A stretch of 60,089 bases of DNA. Origin: Candidatus Pacearchaeota archaeon (GTDB lineage: Archaea; Nanobdellota; Nanobdellia; Pacearchaeales; GW2011-AR1). The notes beneath the pieces were generated by a model. It ran no database searches, was not told the origin of the DNA, and saw only the letters and a list, made by a program, of their open reading frames with translations. This document shows positions 21,928 to 30,784 of the stretch, in pieces (position 1 is the stretch's first letter; every line of letters begins with the position of its first letter). The stretch covers positions 1 through 60,089 of the forward strand of contig JACOYL010000014.1 of NCBI GenBank assembly GCA_016181895.1. Reading direction: 5' to 3'. The translations under genes were made by a program, and so were the position numbers.

Positions 21928-23247
21928 TCATGGAGTCAGCCTGTCCCTGTCCCTCGGAAACAGAACCGCTTCGCGAATGTTTTTTTCTCCGACGATTAAT
22001 TGCGTAAGTCTTTCCAAGCCTATGCTCCATCCAGCATGAGGCGGAGCCCCGAAACGGAAGCTGTCGATGTATGCTTTGAAATGTTTCGGATTCAAACCCT
22101 TTGCTTTTATTCTCTTTTCAAGCAATTCAGGAATGTGAATTCTCTGCCCTCCGGAAGTTATTTCCAATCCCTTGTAAATCGCGTCAAAACCTTCGGACAA
22201 TTTTGCATCTGCTTTTGCATCTTTCGGCATGATGTAAAACGGCTTTATGCTCGCAGGCCAGGAATGGGCAAAAACAATCGTGTCCGGAAATTTCTTGTCA
22301 AGCTCTTTTTCATTCTCAGGACTAAAATCCTCGCCGTGTTTTATTTTCAAAAGTTTCACGGCTTCGTCATAACTGAGATATTTTGCTTTCGGAATTTTTA
22401 GGTTGACTTTCAAAATCTTCAATTCTTCCCCGCATTTCTCAACCACTCTTTTAATGATGTGCTTCACAACTTCCTCTTCATATTCCATTATCTTCTGTTG
22501 GTTTGCAAACGCAACCTCAATGTCCATTTGCCTTGACTCGTTCAAATGCCTAATTGTATTGTGTTTCTCAGCCCTCCAAACAGGAGTTATTGTGAAAACT
22601 TTTTCAAGAGGAGAACAGGCGAGCATCTGCTTGTATAATTGCGGACTTTGCGCCAGATACGCCTTTTGCTCGAAATACCTCACTTCAAACAAATCAGTGC
22701 CGCCCTCGCTGGAACTGGAAATTACCGACGGCAGAAAAACCTCAACAAAGCCTTGTTTGTAAAAATATTCGCGAAAAGAATTTGCAATTTCACTTTGGAT
22801 TTTAAAAATCGCCTGGATTTTTTTCCTGTGCAAGTCCAAAAACCTGTAATCAAGTCTCTTCGGCAATTCTGTTTTTGAATCGTCGCTTGGATTGAACGGA
22901 ACATCTATCGGAAGTTCTTCTGATTTATTAATAACAATCAATTCTTCCGGATTTATTTCTTTTCCTCCCGGCGCCTGTTTTGAATCAACGATTTTACCGC
23001 TTACATAAATCACAGATTCTCTCGGGATTTTTTCCATGTCTTTGAATATTTTCTCGTTGGTTTTTCCCTTTATTCCTGTTATTTGAATAATTCCAGAAAA
23101 ATCCCGCAAAATAATAAATTTCACTTTACTCAAGTCCCTTGAGTTGTGAACCCAGCCCGCGACTTCAACGGTTTTATTTTTGGATTTGAAAACATCGTCA
23201 ATAAGGATTCTTTTTTTGTTAAAATCGGATAAATTGAATTCTTTCAT
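21928..23247 (-). CDS. aspS: Aspartyl-tRNA synthetase, predicted non-discriminating
   Basis: 439-residue archaeal-type class II AspRS: N-terminal anticodon-binding OB fold, catalytic core with motif 2 (VWRAEKHNTIRHLNE) and motif 3 (GWSIGLERLTQ). In the anticodon-binding region, discriminating enzymes such as that of Thermococcus have Trp26 and Lys85. Here the equivalent positions are His (AGWVHNSRD) and Pro (KQAPGGKEI), the pattern reported for non-discriminating AspRS. With GatCAB genes nearby it would charge both tRNA-Asp and tRNA-Asn with Asp. A TATTTAAAGG box is about 25 nt upstream. Confidence 0.93.
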   Translation of the reverse strand: MKEFNLSDFNKKRILIDDVFKSKNKTVEVAGWVHNSRDLSKVKFIILRDFSGIIQITGIKGKTNEKIFKDMEKIPRESVIYVSGKIVDSKQAPGGKEINPEELIVINKSEELPIDVPFNPSDDSKTELPKRLDYRFLDLHRKKIQAIFKIQSEIANSFREYFYKQGFVEVFLPSVISSSSEGGTDLFEVRYFEQKAYLAQSPQLYKQMLACSPLEKVFTITPVWRAEKHNTIRHLNESRQMDIEVAFANQQKIMEYEEEVVKHIIKRVVEKCGEELKILKVNLKIPKAKYLSYDEAVKLLKIKHGEDFSPENEKELDKKFPDTIVFAHSWPASIKPFYIMPKDAKADAKLSEGFDAIYKGLEITSGGQRIHIPELLEKRIKAKGLNPKHFKAYIDSFRFGAPPHAGWSIGLERLTQLIVGEKNIREAVLFPRDRDRLTP

Positions 23248-23359
23248 TTTTCAGAAAGAAAGAAGAAATATTTAAAGGTAACGAAATCTCTCCATCACAA
23301 TAATGGATGATGATTCTTAAGTTGAATGTGAGTAACAAGCCACTTTTATCTTTCATAAA

Positions 23360-24073
23360 TTACGGTTTCTCAATTCTTTCCATCACTCCAGGACAATTTT
23401 CTTTCACAAAATTGTAGACTTCAGCACTTGACTGATAAGTCTTATTTTTCCAATAAACAGTTGTAGTGCTGGTTTCGGGAGTCTCTCCTATCTCTTCAAC
23501 CAGCCGATCGGGGCAGGTATTAGTTGGTAGCATTTGCTGACTATAGGAATTATGTAAATAAAAAATTTGATAGGCAAAAAATCCCAGAAGCAAAAGATTT
23601 ATTGCGATTGCAATTAGAATGGCATTGCGCTTGCCTTTCTTTCCCCATTTGTAATCGACGGCTCTATAAATGAAATATGGAACTAAAGTGAGAACAATCC
23701 AAAAAGTAAATGTAAAAAATAGTATGTTTGATATCGACGGGCGCTGATCTAACGGAGTTAGAAACGATTGCTCCAATGCCCAAAGAGATGCCCCAATAAT
23801 CCAAGCAAGAGGCCAAGTAAATATTCTGAAAAGAATCCAAATTACTGTGCCAATCAAGATATAAGCAATAGGGCGATGAATAGCATCAGGAAAACTTAGG
23901 TCTAGTATATGAAGTTTATCAGGACCGTCCCCGCTTAATCCAGACCCAAATAAATAAGTTGGCAGGGCTGGAAGTTGTTCGCCGATAAGAAAAAAAGCCA
24001 GTACAAAAAATAGAATAAAACTAACAGGCAGTTTGTAACTACTTTTCCACCAATGTTTTTTGAAAAATTTCAT
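23360..24073 (-). CDS. Multi-pass membrane protein, unknown
   Basis: About 237 residues with an aromatic basic N-terminus (FFKKHWWKSS) and five hydrophobic segments, including VSFILFFVLAFFLIG, YILIGTVIWILFRIF and AILIAIAINLLLLGFFAY. The C-terminal 65 residues are soluble, with TNTCPDRL and VKENCPGVMERI, perhaps a disulfide-bonded outer domain. No family recognised. An upstream ATG at 24082 is also possible. Confidence 0.6.
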   Translation of the reverse strand: MKFFKKHWWKSSYKLPVSFILFFVLAFFLIGEQLPALPTYLFGSGLSGDGPDKLHILDLSFPDAIHRPIAYILIGTVIWILFRIFTWPLAWIIGASLWALEQSFLTPLDQRPSISNILFFTFTFWIVLTLVPYFIYRAVDYKWGKKGKRNAILIAIAINLLLLGFFAYQIFYLHNSYSQQMLPTNTCPDRLVEEIGETPETSTTTVYWKNKTYQSSAEVYNFVKENCPGVMERIEKP

Positions 24074-24143
24074 GTTAATCATAATTTCCCATATTAAGGA
24101 CTTTTATATTTGGAGGCTATTTCGCATATTTTTTAATAAATTC

Positions 24144-24530
24144 TCACCAAATTTCAGTTCGTATATTTATCTTCTTAAAATCCTTGTCTCTTGTTATTAA
24201 AATAAGATTATTAACTTTAACAATAGATGCAATAAATAAATCAGATTCTTCTATCATCTTGCCTGTTTTTTTTAATTCTGAATACATTTTACCGAACTCC
24301 TCGCATATTTTTTCATTTAAATTTAAAAAACCAAAAGAAGAAACAAGATTTTTAATATCAGATATTTTTATCACAGAATCATGATAAGAATAAGCGCCTT
24401 TGTACAACTCACACAAAGTTATGAAGGTTATATAAATCAAGGAACTGGATAAATTTTGCAGTTTTGAAGCAAGTTTTTCATCTCCTCTAAGAATGTCAAT
24501 AAGAATGTTTGTGTCGATGCAGTACATCAA
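24144..24530 (-). CDS. VapC-type PIN-domain toxin
   Basis: 128-residue PIN-domain ribonuclease. The acidic residues are present: Asp in CIDTNILIDIL, Glu in LCELYKGA, Asp in EESDLFIASI and Asp in LITRDKDFKKI. VapC toxins cut tRNA or rRNA when freed from VapB. Its start overlaps the antitoxin gene by 4 bp, so the pair is co-translated. A second ATG codon follows directly. Confidence 0.9.
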   Translation of the reverse strand: MMYCIDTNILIDILRGDEKLASKLQNLSSSLIYITFITLCELYKGAYSYHDSVIKISDIKNLVSSFGFLNLNEKICEEFGKMYSELKKTGKMIEESDLFIASIVKVNNLILITRDKDFKKINIRTEIW

Positions 24531-24760
24531 AACTTTACCTCTCTCAATTTAAATTTTTTCCTGTCTCTTTCAATCATTTTCTTCATTTTATCAACTTCTT
24601 CTTTTCTATCAGCCCAAATCCCGCAAAAATCCATTATATTTCTCTTTTCTTTTTTTTTGTTTTCAATTAAATCAGTGATAGCTTCTGAAAAAGATCTTTC
24701 AAATTTCAAGGCTTTCAATTTCTCATATGCTTCATTTGACAAAGAGATGACTTTTACCAT
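24527..24760 (-). CDS. VapB-type antitoxin, COG1753-like
   Basis: 77 residues; the ribbon-helix-helix-like N-terminus (VKVISLSNEAYEKLKALKFE, then RSFSEAITDLI) matches the archaeal COG1753/DUF217 antitoxins, followed by a basic tail that would wrap VapC. An 18-bp palindrome overlaps its start codon, as expected for autoregulation. The TATA box TTTATATA is about 25 nt upstream. Confidence 0.85.
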   Translation of the reverse strand: MVKVISLSNEAYEKLKALKFERSFSEAITDLIENKKKEKRNIMDFCGIWADRKEEVDKMKKMIERDRKKFKLREVKF

Positions 24761-24776
24761 GCATATGCATATGCAT
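24759..24776. promoter_or_regulatory. Palindromic operator of vapBC
   Basis: ATGCATATGCATATGCAT is an 18-bp perfect palindrome that includes two overlapping ATGCAT units. It lies between the TATA box (about 24783) and the vapB start codon. A VapB or VapBC complex bound here would block initiation. The binding is inferred. Confidence 0.6.
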
Positions 24777-24794
24777 ACACCTATATAAATTTTT

Positions 24795-26240
24795 CTATTT
24801 CACATATTTCTTAATAATTTCCATGGCTTCCTTCCCAGAAATCTTTCCTTTAAGTTCCTTCATGACCAAACCCATGTACGCATTCTCGGACAATCCGGGT
24901 TTCTCCCTTATTATCTTGTGAATTTTCTCTTCAAGATTGTTCAAATCCTCTTTTTCAATTTTTATTGCGCTTCTCGGGCTTTCTCCATTTGCAATCTTTT
25001 CAAGAACGTGTTTTACCTCTGATTCCTTTATCTTTTTTTCCTTCAAGGATTTGATGACAAACAACAATGCAGAAGCATCAAGAAGTTTTTCAATTTTCTC
25101 CATTGGAATCGTCTCTCGGCTTGCAATTTCTCTCGGAAAAACCAAAAGAATTTTCGCGATTAATTTCGGATTGTTCAATACCGCAAGAAGCTCCTTGAAT
25201 TCTTCGACTTTGTTTTCCGAAAAAAGCAGCTTTATCATTTCCTGATTCAATTCGAGTTTTCTCAATTCTTCCTCGGATTCACCTATCAATTTCGGCAAAT
25301 CTTTCTTGACTTCGTTTATCATGTCTCTGGAAATTTTCAGCAAAGGCAAATCCGTCTCGGGATACATTCTCGCATTTCCAGGCATGGGACGCAAAAATTC
25401 CGTCTCTCCGTTTAACAAAACTTTTCTCACTTCAGAATCGACTTTTCCTTCCATGCTGATTATTTGAAATTGTCTTTCTGCTTCCTTCTCAACAGCTTTT
25501 TCAATCAACTCCGGTTTCTGGACGCCCTTTATCTCAACTCTTGCTCCTTTTTTTATCGAAACGTTGACATCCTGCCTTATCGTGCCCAAACCACGACGAA
25601 CATTGCAGCTTCTCAAAATTTTTCCAATTTGCAAAGCAACCTCTTTTGCTTGTTCGGGATTTTTTATGTCTGGTGCGGTTGCAATTTCAATCAAGGGAAT
25701 TCCCAACCTGTCAAGACGGTAAAAAACCTCGTTTTCCGTTGCTCCGATAATTCTTGCCGAGTCTTCTTCCAAGCAGATTGATTCTATTCCGACTTTTCCG
25801 TGGCTTGTTTGAATGAATCCGTCGCGTGCAATTAAAACAGTTCTCTGAAATCCAGAGGTGTTTGAACCGTCAATGACTGTTTTTCTCATTATCTGCGTTA
25901 TCGGAAAAATTTTCGCGTTCAGCAAAATTGAAATCTGCAAAACAATTTTCAAAGCCTCGTTGTTTACAGGATGCGGCGGCTCCTCGTCAATTTCAACAAG
26001 GCAGGTTGTTTTGTATCCCTCGTAAACGAATTCTTTTTTCAAGGAAACCTGGTGCATTACTGCGGGGTCGATTTCCCCTGTTTCTCCAGCAACCGCATGA
26101 AGTTTCCTGTGAATTGTAAAATCAGGATTGTCCTGCCTCAACATCGAAGGACAGGAACAAAATAATTTTTTCGTGTCCAATTGCTGATGTATTTCAAGCC
26201 CGACTTTCAGTCCGACTTTATCGTAATTAATTTCAGGCAT
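24795..26240 (-). CDS. gatE: Glu-tRNA(Gln) amidotransferase subunit E, short form
   Basis: 481 residues. GLKVGLEIHQQLDTKKLFC, then CPSMLR, is the GatE signature, distinct from GatB (IGLEIHGYLNT). With GatD it makes Gln-tRNA(Gln). Canonical GatE is about 620 residues because a GAD domain sits between the kinase-like core and the LRPLPGAARMYPETDIP motif. Here EAERQFQIISMEGK runs almost directly into LRPMPGNARMYPETDLP, so the GAD domain is absent. The C-terminal YqeY-like tail is kept. gatD and a fic gene lie just upstream on the same strand. Confidence 0.92.
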   Translation of the reverse strand: MPEINYDKVGLKVGLEIHQQLDTKKLFCSCPSMLRQDNPDFTIHRKLHAVAGETGEIDPAVMHQVSLKKEFVYEGYKTTCLVEIDEEPPHPVNNEALKIVLQISILLNAKIFPITQIMRKTVIDGSNTSGFQRTVLIARDGFIQTSHGKVGIESICLEEDSARIIGATENEVFYRLDRLGIPLIEIATAPDIKNPEQAKEVALQIGKILRSCNVRRGLGTIRQDVNVSIKKGARVEIKGVQKPELIEKAVEKEAERQFQIISMEGKVDSEVRKVLLNGETEFLRPMPGNARMYPETDLPLLKISRDMINEVKKDLPKLIGESEEELRKLELNQEMIKLLFSENKVEEFKELLAVLNNPKLIAKILLVFPREIASRETIPMEKIEKLLDASALLFVIKSLKEKKIKESEVKHVLEKIANGESPRSAIKIEKEDLNNLEEKIHKIIREKPGLSENAYMGLVMKELKGKISGKEAMEIIKKYVK

Positions 26241-26278
26241 TGAAAAGAAAAATAAGAGAATTATTTAAAGTTAATCAA

Positions 26279-27253
26279 TCAGCAATATTTTCCTGTCAAA
26301 ACAAATTTTAAACTATATCTTGAACAAAATCTTTCCAGAGATTCCCTAATTTCTTCCTGCCCTATGTCTCCTGTAATCCTTAAGGATTCGCCGTGCTTGT
26401 GTCCGTTTTTTTTATTTATGGAAACTACAATTCCCCCTTCCCTTGTCTGCCTTCCAATCCCCCTAATCATTTTTGCAACAGTTCCAACCATTCCGGGATT
26501 GGAGACATTTGCCAGTTTAACCTCGTACATTCTTTTTTTTCTTAATTCTTTTTCCAATTCTTTGGAAGAAAGAAGAACGCCTTGAGCAACAAAATCATAA
26601 AAACCATTTTCAGCGTCGGAAGGAGAATATAAATTTGTCTTCTCATGAAGTCTTTCATTTAAGACTTTTCCAAGTGTCGTTAAATATTCGTTTCTGTTCC
26701 CTGCAAGTATAAGTGCGGGAGGATAATCCATTTCCTGAAGGCAAAAATTTTGCAGCAATCTTGCGGCCCTTCCGTTTCCATCCATGTAGGGATGTATTCT
26801 GACTAATTCCAAGTGCGCTTGTGCTGCTCTTACAACAGGATGACTTTGAAAATGTTTCAAAAAAATCACAAGGTCGTTTATCTCAAAAGGAATTTTCTCT
26901 GATTCTGTTCCATAAAAACCACCGAAACCGACAAGAATGTTTCTAAATCCTGAAGAGGGATTTTTATCTGGTTCTGTCTCATAACCGAGTCTTGATAGAG
27001 AATAAGGTGAAATGCCTTCTCTGGCCAAAAAATTCTCTGCGCCGTTTAATCTTTTCAAGAAAGATTCCCTTTCTTTTCTGCTGATTTTTTTTTCGTCAGC
27101 CAGAAGTTCAATGTCAAGGGAGTGTTTCGCAGCCTCTTCCATTAAAGCGTGATATTTTTCCCTCCAAACGCATCCCGAATATTCCGGATGAGTATTTATT
27201 CTCGATACAAGGTTGTCTATTTCCGACAAAGTTTGATTTAACATAAAATCCAT
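26279..27253 (-). CDS. Fic-domain protein
   Basis: 324 residues. The catalytic Fic motif HPYMDGNGRAARLL (about 158-171) is intact with His, Asp, the anion-binding GNG and Arg, so AMP transfer is plausible. LVGFGGFYGTESEKIPF precedes it, with a basic domain after. It lies between gatD and gatE with gaps of 29 and 38 bp, so it is probably in their operon. An inhibitory (S/T)xxxE(G/N) helix is not obvious. Target unknown. Confidence 0.88.
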   Translation of the reverse strand: MDFMLNQTLSEIDNLVSRINTHPEYSGCVWREKYHALMEEAAKHSLDIELLADEKKISRKERESFLKRLNGAENFLAREGISPYSLSRLGYETEPDKNPSSGFRNILVGFGGFYGTESEKIPFEINDLVIFLKHFQSHPVVRAAQAHLELVRIHPYMDGNGRAARLLQNFCLQEMDYPPALILAGNRNEYLTTLGKVLNERLHEKTNLYSPSDAENGFYDFVAQGVLLSSKELEKELRKKRMYEVKLANVSNPGMVGTVAKMIRGIGRQTREGGIVVSINKKNGHKHGESLRITGDIGQEEIRESLERFCSRYSLKFVLTGKYC

Positions 27254-27282
27254 AAAAAATTCCGCTTTAAAAATCCTTCTAA

Positions 27283-28563
27283 TTAAATTTCCTGAAATTC
27301 CAATTTTTCATTCAATTCCCCCGCAAAATTCGTGAGCATCAATTTTTTGACTTCTTCCCTGTTTTTTGTCCTTGCAAGAATCCAGCCGAGTTTTACAAAA
27401 GCAGTTTCAGCCAGCATGTCTTCCAAATAAATCGCTCCCGATTCAAACAGTTCCCGCGCGTTTGAATACACAAAAGGATCCACTCTTCCAAAAATCGTCT
27501 GACTCGTGATGCAAACAACAATTCCTTTTTTCTGAATTTCTTTTATTTTTTTCAGCCATGATTTTTTTCCGCTTGAAGGAACATGTCCCAACCCCGAACA
27601 TTCCAAAACCAAGCCCTTGTATTTTTTCTTCGAGTAAAAATCCAGCAAGTCTGGATTTTGTCCCGGATAAATTTTTATCAAAGCAATCCGAGGCTCGAAT
27701 TTTGAGTCAATCTTGGTTTTGCCTTTTTCTCTTTTCTTATGATGTGAAATAATTTCAATTCTGTCGCCGTAGATTTTCGCGAAGGGTTTTCCGTTGATTG
27801 TCTTAAAAGCGTCCCTTGCAGAAGAATGCATTTTTCTTGTTTTTGTTCCGGGCATTGCATAACAATAATCATCGTTTGTGGTTGCATGTCCCACAATCAT
27901 GACTTCCGCAATGTCGCTGATTGCAGCCAAAGCCGCGCAACGCAAATTCAAATTTGCATCAGAACTCGCCCTGTCTGAACTTCTCTGGCTGTAAGTCAAA
28001 ACAACGGGTTTGCTTAAATTTTTCAAGAAAAAGCTCAAGGCTGCCGAAGTGTAATGCAAAAAATCAGTTCCATGAGTTATTATGATTCCCTTTATGTTTC
28101 CGTCGTTTAAAAACCCAGACGCAATTCTTGCGATTTTTTGCCAGTCTTTGAAATCCATGTCTTCCGAGGCTTTCATGAAAGGGATTTCAATCTTGGAAAC
28201 GTTGACCAATTCAAATAGTTCAGGATAATATTTGAACAACTCCTCGGGCTTTGTCAAAGGCTTGACGCCTCCTGTTCTTGAATCGTATCTTGACGCTATA
28301 GTGCCTCCCGTGATTATCATCGCGATGTTCGGCTTCTCGGAAGATTTCTTTATCTCAAAATTTTTCTCGTCCGATTTTATTTTTCTCAGAAATTTTATTT
28401 TCAAAATATCTTTCCTGTTGAAACCGACATTGTATCCGGAATCCAATTTCAGCAAAACCACGCCTTTTTCATTTCCAGGAACTTCCAATAAAATCCCAAG
28501 ATAAATCAGCTTTGAAAGATGAATTTCAACATAGTCGCCTGTTTGCGGTTTCCTGTCCGGCAT
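27283..28563 (-). CDS. gatD: Glu-tRNA(Gln) amidotransferase subunit D
   Basis: 426 residues: an N-terminal beta-barrel (GDYVEIHLSKLIYLGILLEV) and an L-asparaginase-like domain with TGGTIASRYDSRTGG (first catalytic Thr, about 90-105) and THGTDFLHYTSAALSF (second catalytic Thr-Asp). It releases ammonia from an amide donor for GatE. The length is normal for GatD. It is transcribed divergently from the LysM-like gene at 28649. Confidence 0.95.
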   Translation of the reverse strand: MPDRKPQTGDYVEIHLSKLIYLGILLEVPGNEKGVVLLKLDSGYNVGFNRKDILKIKFLRKIKSDEKNFEIKKSSEKPNIAMIITGGTIASRYDSRTGGVKPLTKPEELFKYYPELFELVNVSKIEIPFMKASEDMDFKDWQKIARIASGFLNDGNIKGIIITHGTDFLHYTSAALSFFLKNLSKPVVLTYSQRSSDRASSDANLNLRCAALAAISDIAEVMIVGHATTNDDYCYAMPGTKTRKMHSSARDAFKTINGKPFAKIYGDRIEIISHHKKREKGKTKIDSKFEPRIALIKIYPGQNPDLLDFYSKKKYKGLVLECSGLGHVPSSGKKSWLKKIKEIQKKGIVVCITSQTIFGRVDPFVYSNARELFESGAIYLEDMLAETAFVKLGWILARTKNREEVKKLMLTNFAGELNEKLEFQEI

Positions 28564-28648
28564 AATTCAAACAATATAAAAGACTATAAAAATATAATCA
28601 TATGTTGAAGAGAATAAAACTTATAAAGGAAAAACCACGAATACGCTC

Positions 28649-28999
28649 ATGAGTTTAAGGAAAGTTCTCGGGATTTCCGTGGGGGTGATTGCCGCCGGTT
28701 TAATCGGACTTTATGCGGTTAGTGAGGTAAAAAGTTATCAAGAATCTGTTAGAAGAAATGAGAGATTAGAAGTTTTAAAGAGTCACGAAAGTCTCAAAAC
28801 AATTGAAATAGACAAAGGAGACACGTACTGGAAACTTGCACAATCTGTTGGAAACCATCCTTGCTTGAGAGATATAAGCGTGGGGGATATAATGAATTAT
28901 CTTCAAAAAGTCAATAAAGGAAAAAATTTAATAGCCGGTCAAACTCTTCAATTTCCGCATTATAATCCTCAAAAGTGCAAGAGACTGGAAAATAAATAA
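28649..28999 (+). CDS. Membrane-anchored LysM-like protein
   Basis: 116 residues. One N-terminal membrane segment (VLGISVGVIAAGLIGLYAV, about 6-24), a short helix, then a LysM-like module (about 48-108): IEIDKGDTYWKLAQSVG, a DI..YLQKVNKG helix and NLIAGQTLQFP. LysM binds N-acetylglucosamine-type polymers in bacteria; archaea lack murein, so the ligand here is unknown. CTTATAAAGG box about 25 nt upstream. Confidence 0.65.
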   Translation: MSLRKVLGISVGVIAAGLIGLYAVSEVKSYQESVRRNERLEVLKSHESLKTIEIDKGDTYWKLAQSVGNHPCLRDISVGDIMNYLQKVNKGKNLIAGQTLQFPHYNPQKCKRLENK

Positions 29000-29083
29000 T
29001 TTAATAAATCGGTTCTTCTTTTTCCTGAGTTCACGATGGAAACTTGAAAAAAAGTTTATTAACTTATTTTTCTTTTTTTCTCA

Positions 29084-30445
29084 ATGGTAAAAATAGGTTT
29101 GGAAATTCACGGTTATCTTAACACGAACGAGAAACTTTTCTGCCGTTGCAAATCTTCCCATGGAATGAAATTTTCAAAGCCAAATACAAACATTTGCCCT
29201 GTCTGCACAGGACAACCCGGAGCCAAGCCAATGCTTCCAAACAAGACTGCGATTAATCAAGTGATACAAATATCTTTGATTTTAGGATGCAGGATTAATT
29301 CCAGATTTTCATGGCAGAGAAAGCATTATGACTGGCCTGACTTGCCGAAGGGATTTCAATCTACGATTTCGGGAACTTACGCGATTCCAATTTCTGAAAA
29401 TGGGAAATTTCTCGGAATAAGAATAAGGGAAACTCATCTCGAAGAAGATCCCGCGGCCTGGAATCCCCAAACAGGAGAGGTGGATTACAACCGCTCTGGA
29501 AGCCCGTTGATTGAAATTGTAACAGAGCCGGATTTCAAAAATTCAGAAGACGTTGTTTCCTGGATAAGGCAATTAATCACAACTCTGGATTATGTGAAAG
29601 CCATAGACAAAAACTCCGGAATAAAAATCGACGTCAACGTTTCCCTTCCCGAATTCAAGACAGAAAGGGCCGAGATAAAAAATATAAATTCCCTTAGCAA
29701 TGTAAAAGCCGCGATAGAATACGAAATACAAAGGCAAAAAAAAGAAAAGCCGATAAGAAAAGAGACAAGAACATTCGACGACCTTTCCGGAAAGACGATA
29801 AAAATGCGCGAGAAGGAGCAGGCGGAGGATTACAGGTTTATCTCCGAACCTGATTTGCCGGTGATTAAAATAGACAAATCAAGAATTGCGCAAATAAAAT
29901 CCTTGCTTCCTGAAACGCCTCATGAAAAATTGCAAAAACTTGTCAAGAAGCACAGGATAGAAAAAAAATACGCCAAAATCCTGGTGAAAAAACTTGAAAT
30001 CGTCGAGTTCTTTGAAAAAATCGTGGCTCGGGTTTCTCCGATTCTTGCCACGCATTGGGTTGCCGGCGAGCTTTTAAGGGTTTTGAATTACGCGAAAAAA
30101 GAGCTTGAAGAAGTCGACATAAAAGCAGAACATTTCATAGAACTTTTGAACATGATCGAAAAAAACATGATAACAGCGTTGAAGGCAAAGGAAATTTTAA
30201 ATCGGTTTGTTCCAAAATCTTTTTCTCCGAAAAAGGAAATTTCAAAGCATTCCGTGATCGGCTCGGAAAAAGAAATCGGAAAAATCATTTCATTGGTTTT
30301 AAAGGAAAATTCAAAGGCTGTCGGGGATTACAAAAGTGGAAAGCCAGAAGCGATGAATTTTCTTCTCGGACAAATTATGAAGCAATCGGGAAAAAGAATC
30401 AATTCAGAAGTTGCAAGGGAAATTTTGAAGAAAAGATTGAATTGA
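29084..30445 (+). CDS. gatB: tRNA amidotransferase subunit B
   Basis: 453 residues. IGLEIHGYLNTNEKLFC marks GatB; a zinc site is formed by CRC near the start and CPVC (about 18-42). SGSPLIEIVTEPDF and ETRTFDDLSGKT are family motifs. The C-terminal YqeY-like domain ends MKQSGKRINSEVAREILKKRL. It transamidates Asp-tRNA(Asn) with GatA and GatC. It stands apart from gatA and is followed by a repeat-filled gap. Confidence 0.95.
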   Translation: MVKIGLEIHGYLNTNEKLFCRCKSSHGMKFSKPNTNICPVCTGQPGAKPMLPNKTAINQVIQISLILGCRINSRFSWQRKHYDWPDLPKGFQSTISGTYAIPISENGKFLGIRIRETHLEEDPAAWNPQTGEVDYNRSGSPLIEIVTEPDFKNSEDVVSWIRQLITTLDYVKAIDKNSGIKIDVNVSLPEFKTERAEIKNINSLSNVKAAIEYEIQRQKKEKPIRKETRTFDDLSGKTIKMREKEQAEDYRFISEPDLPVIKIDKSRIAQIKSLLPETPHEKLQKLVKKHRIEKKYAKILVKKLEIVEFFEKIVARVSPILATHWVAGELLRVLNYAKKELEEVDIKAEHFIELLNMIEKNMITALKAKEILNRFVPKSFSPKKEISKHSVIGSEKEIGKIISLVLKENSKAVGDYKSGKPEAMNFLLGQIMKQSGKRINSEVAREILKKRLN

Positions 30446-30772
30446 TTGAAGATCTTGTTGTGGAAAAATCAAAAGAGATTTTATCATTAACATTTGGTTT
30501 AGGGTGGGCGGTAAGCAAATTCATGAAAAAAATTGATATAGGAAAAGATTAATGCTAAAATTTTATCGTGAGTAAATAACTTATGAAACTCGGTTTTTAC
30601 ATTAACACTTTGTTTTTGGGGTGGGCGAACGCTTTGATTTTGACTATCTTTAAAATTAACAACAAAATCGGGGCGTGAGTAGGGTTGGGGCAAATTAATT
30701 AAAAGAAAAAATTCACAAACGAGTGGGGTCGCGAGTTGTCGGGGGATTGGTGGTGGGGCGATTAAAATTTAT
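30446..30772 (+). repeat. GGGGTGGG-family intergenic repeat, copy at 30.5 kb
   Basis: Fills the 339-bp gap between the converging gatB and transporter genes; no gene is seen. Order of pieces: AAGAGATTTTATCATTAAC, GGGTGGGCGG, AAAAGATTAATGCTAAAATT, TTATCGTGAGTAAATAA, GGTTTTTACATTAACAC, GGGGTGGGCGAACGC. Then comes the hairpin module (30629-30676) and a GGGGGATTGGTGGTGGGG end. Confidence 0.7.
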
Positions 30773-30784
30773 TCAAGAATTTTC

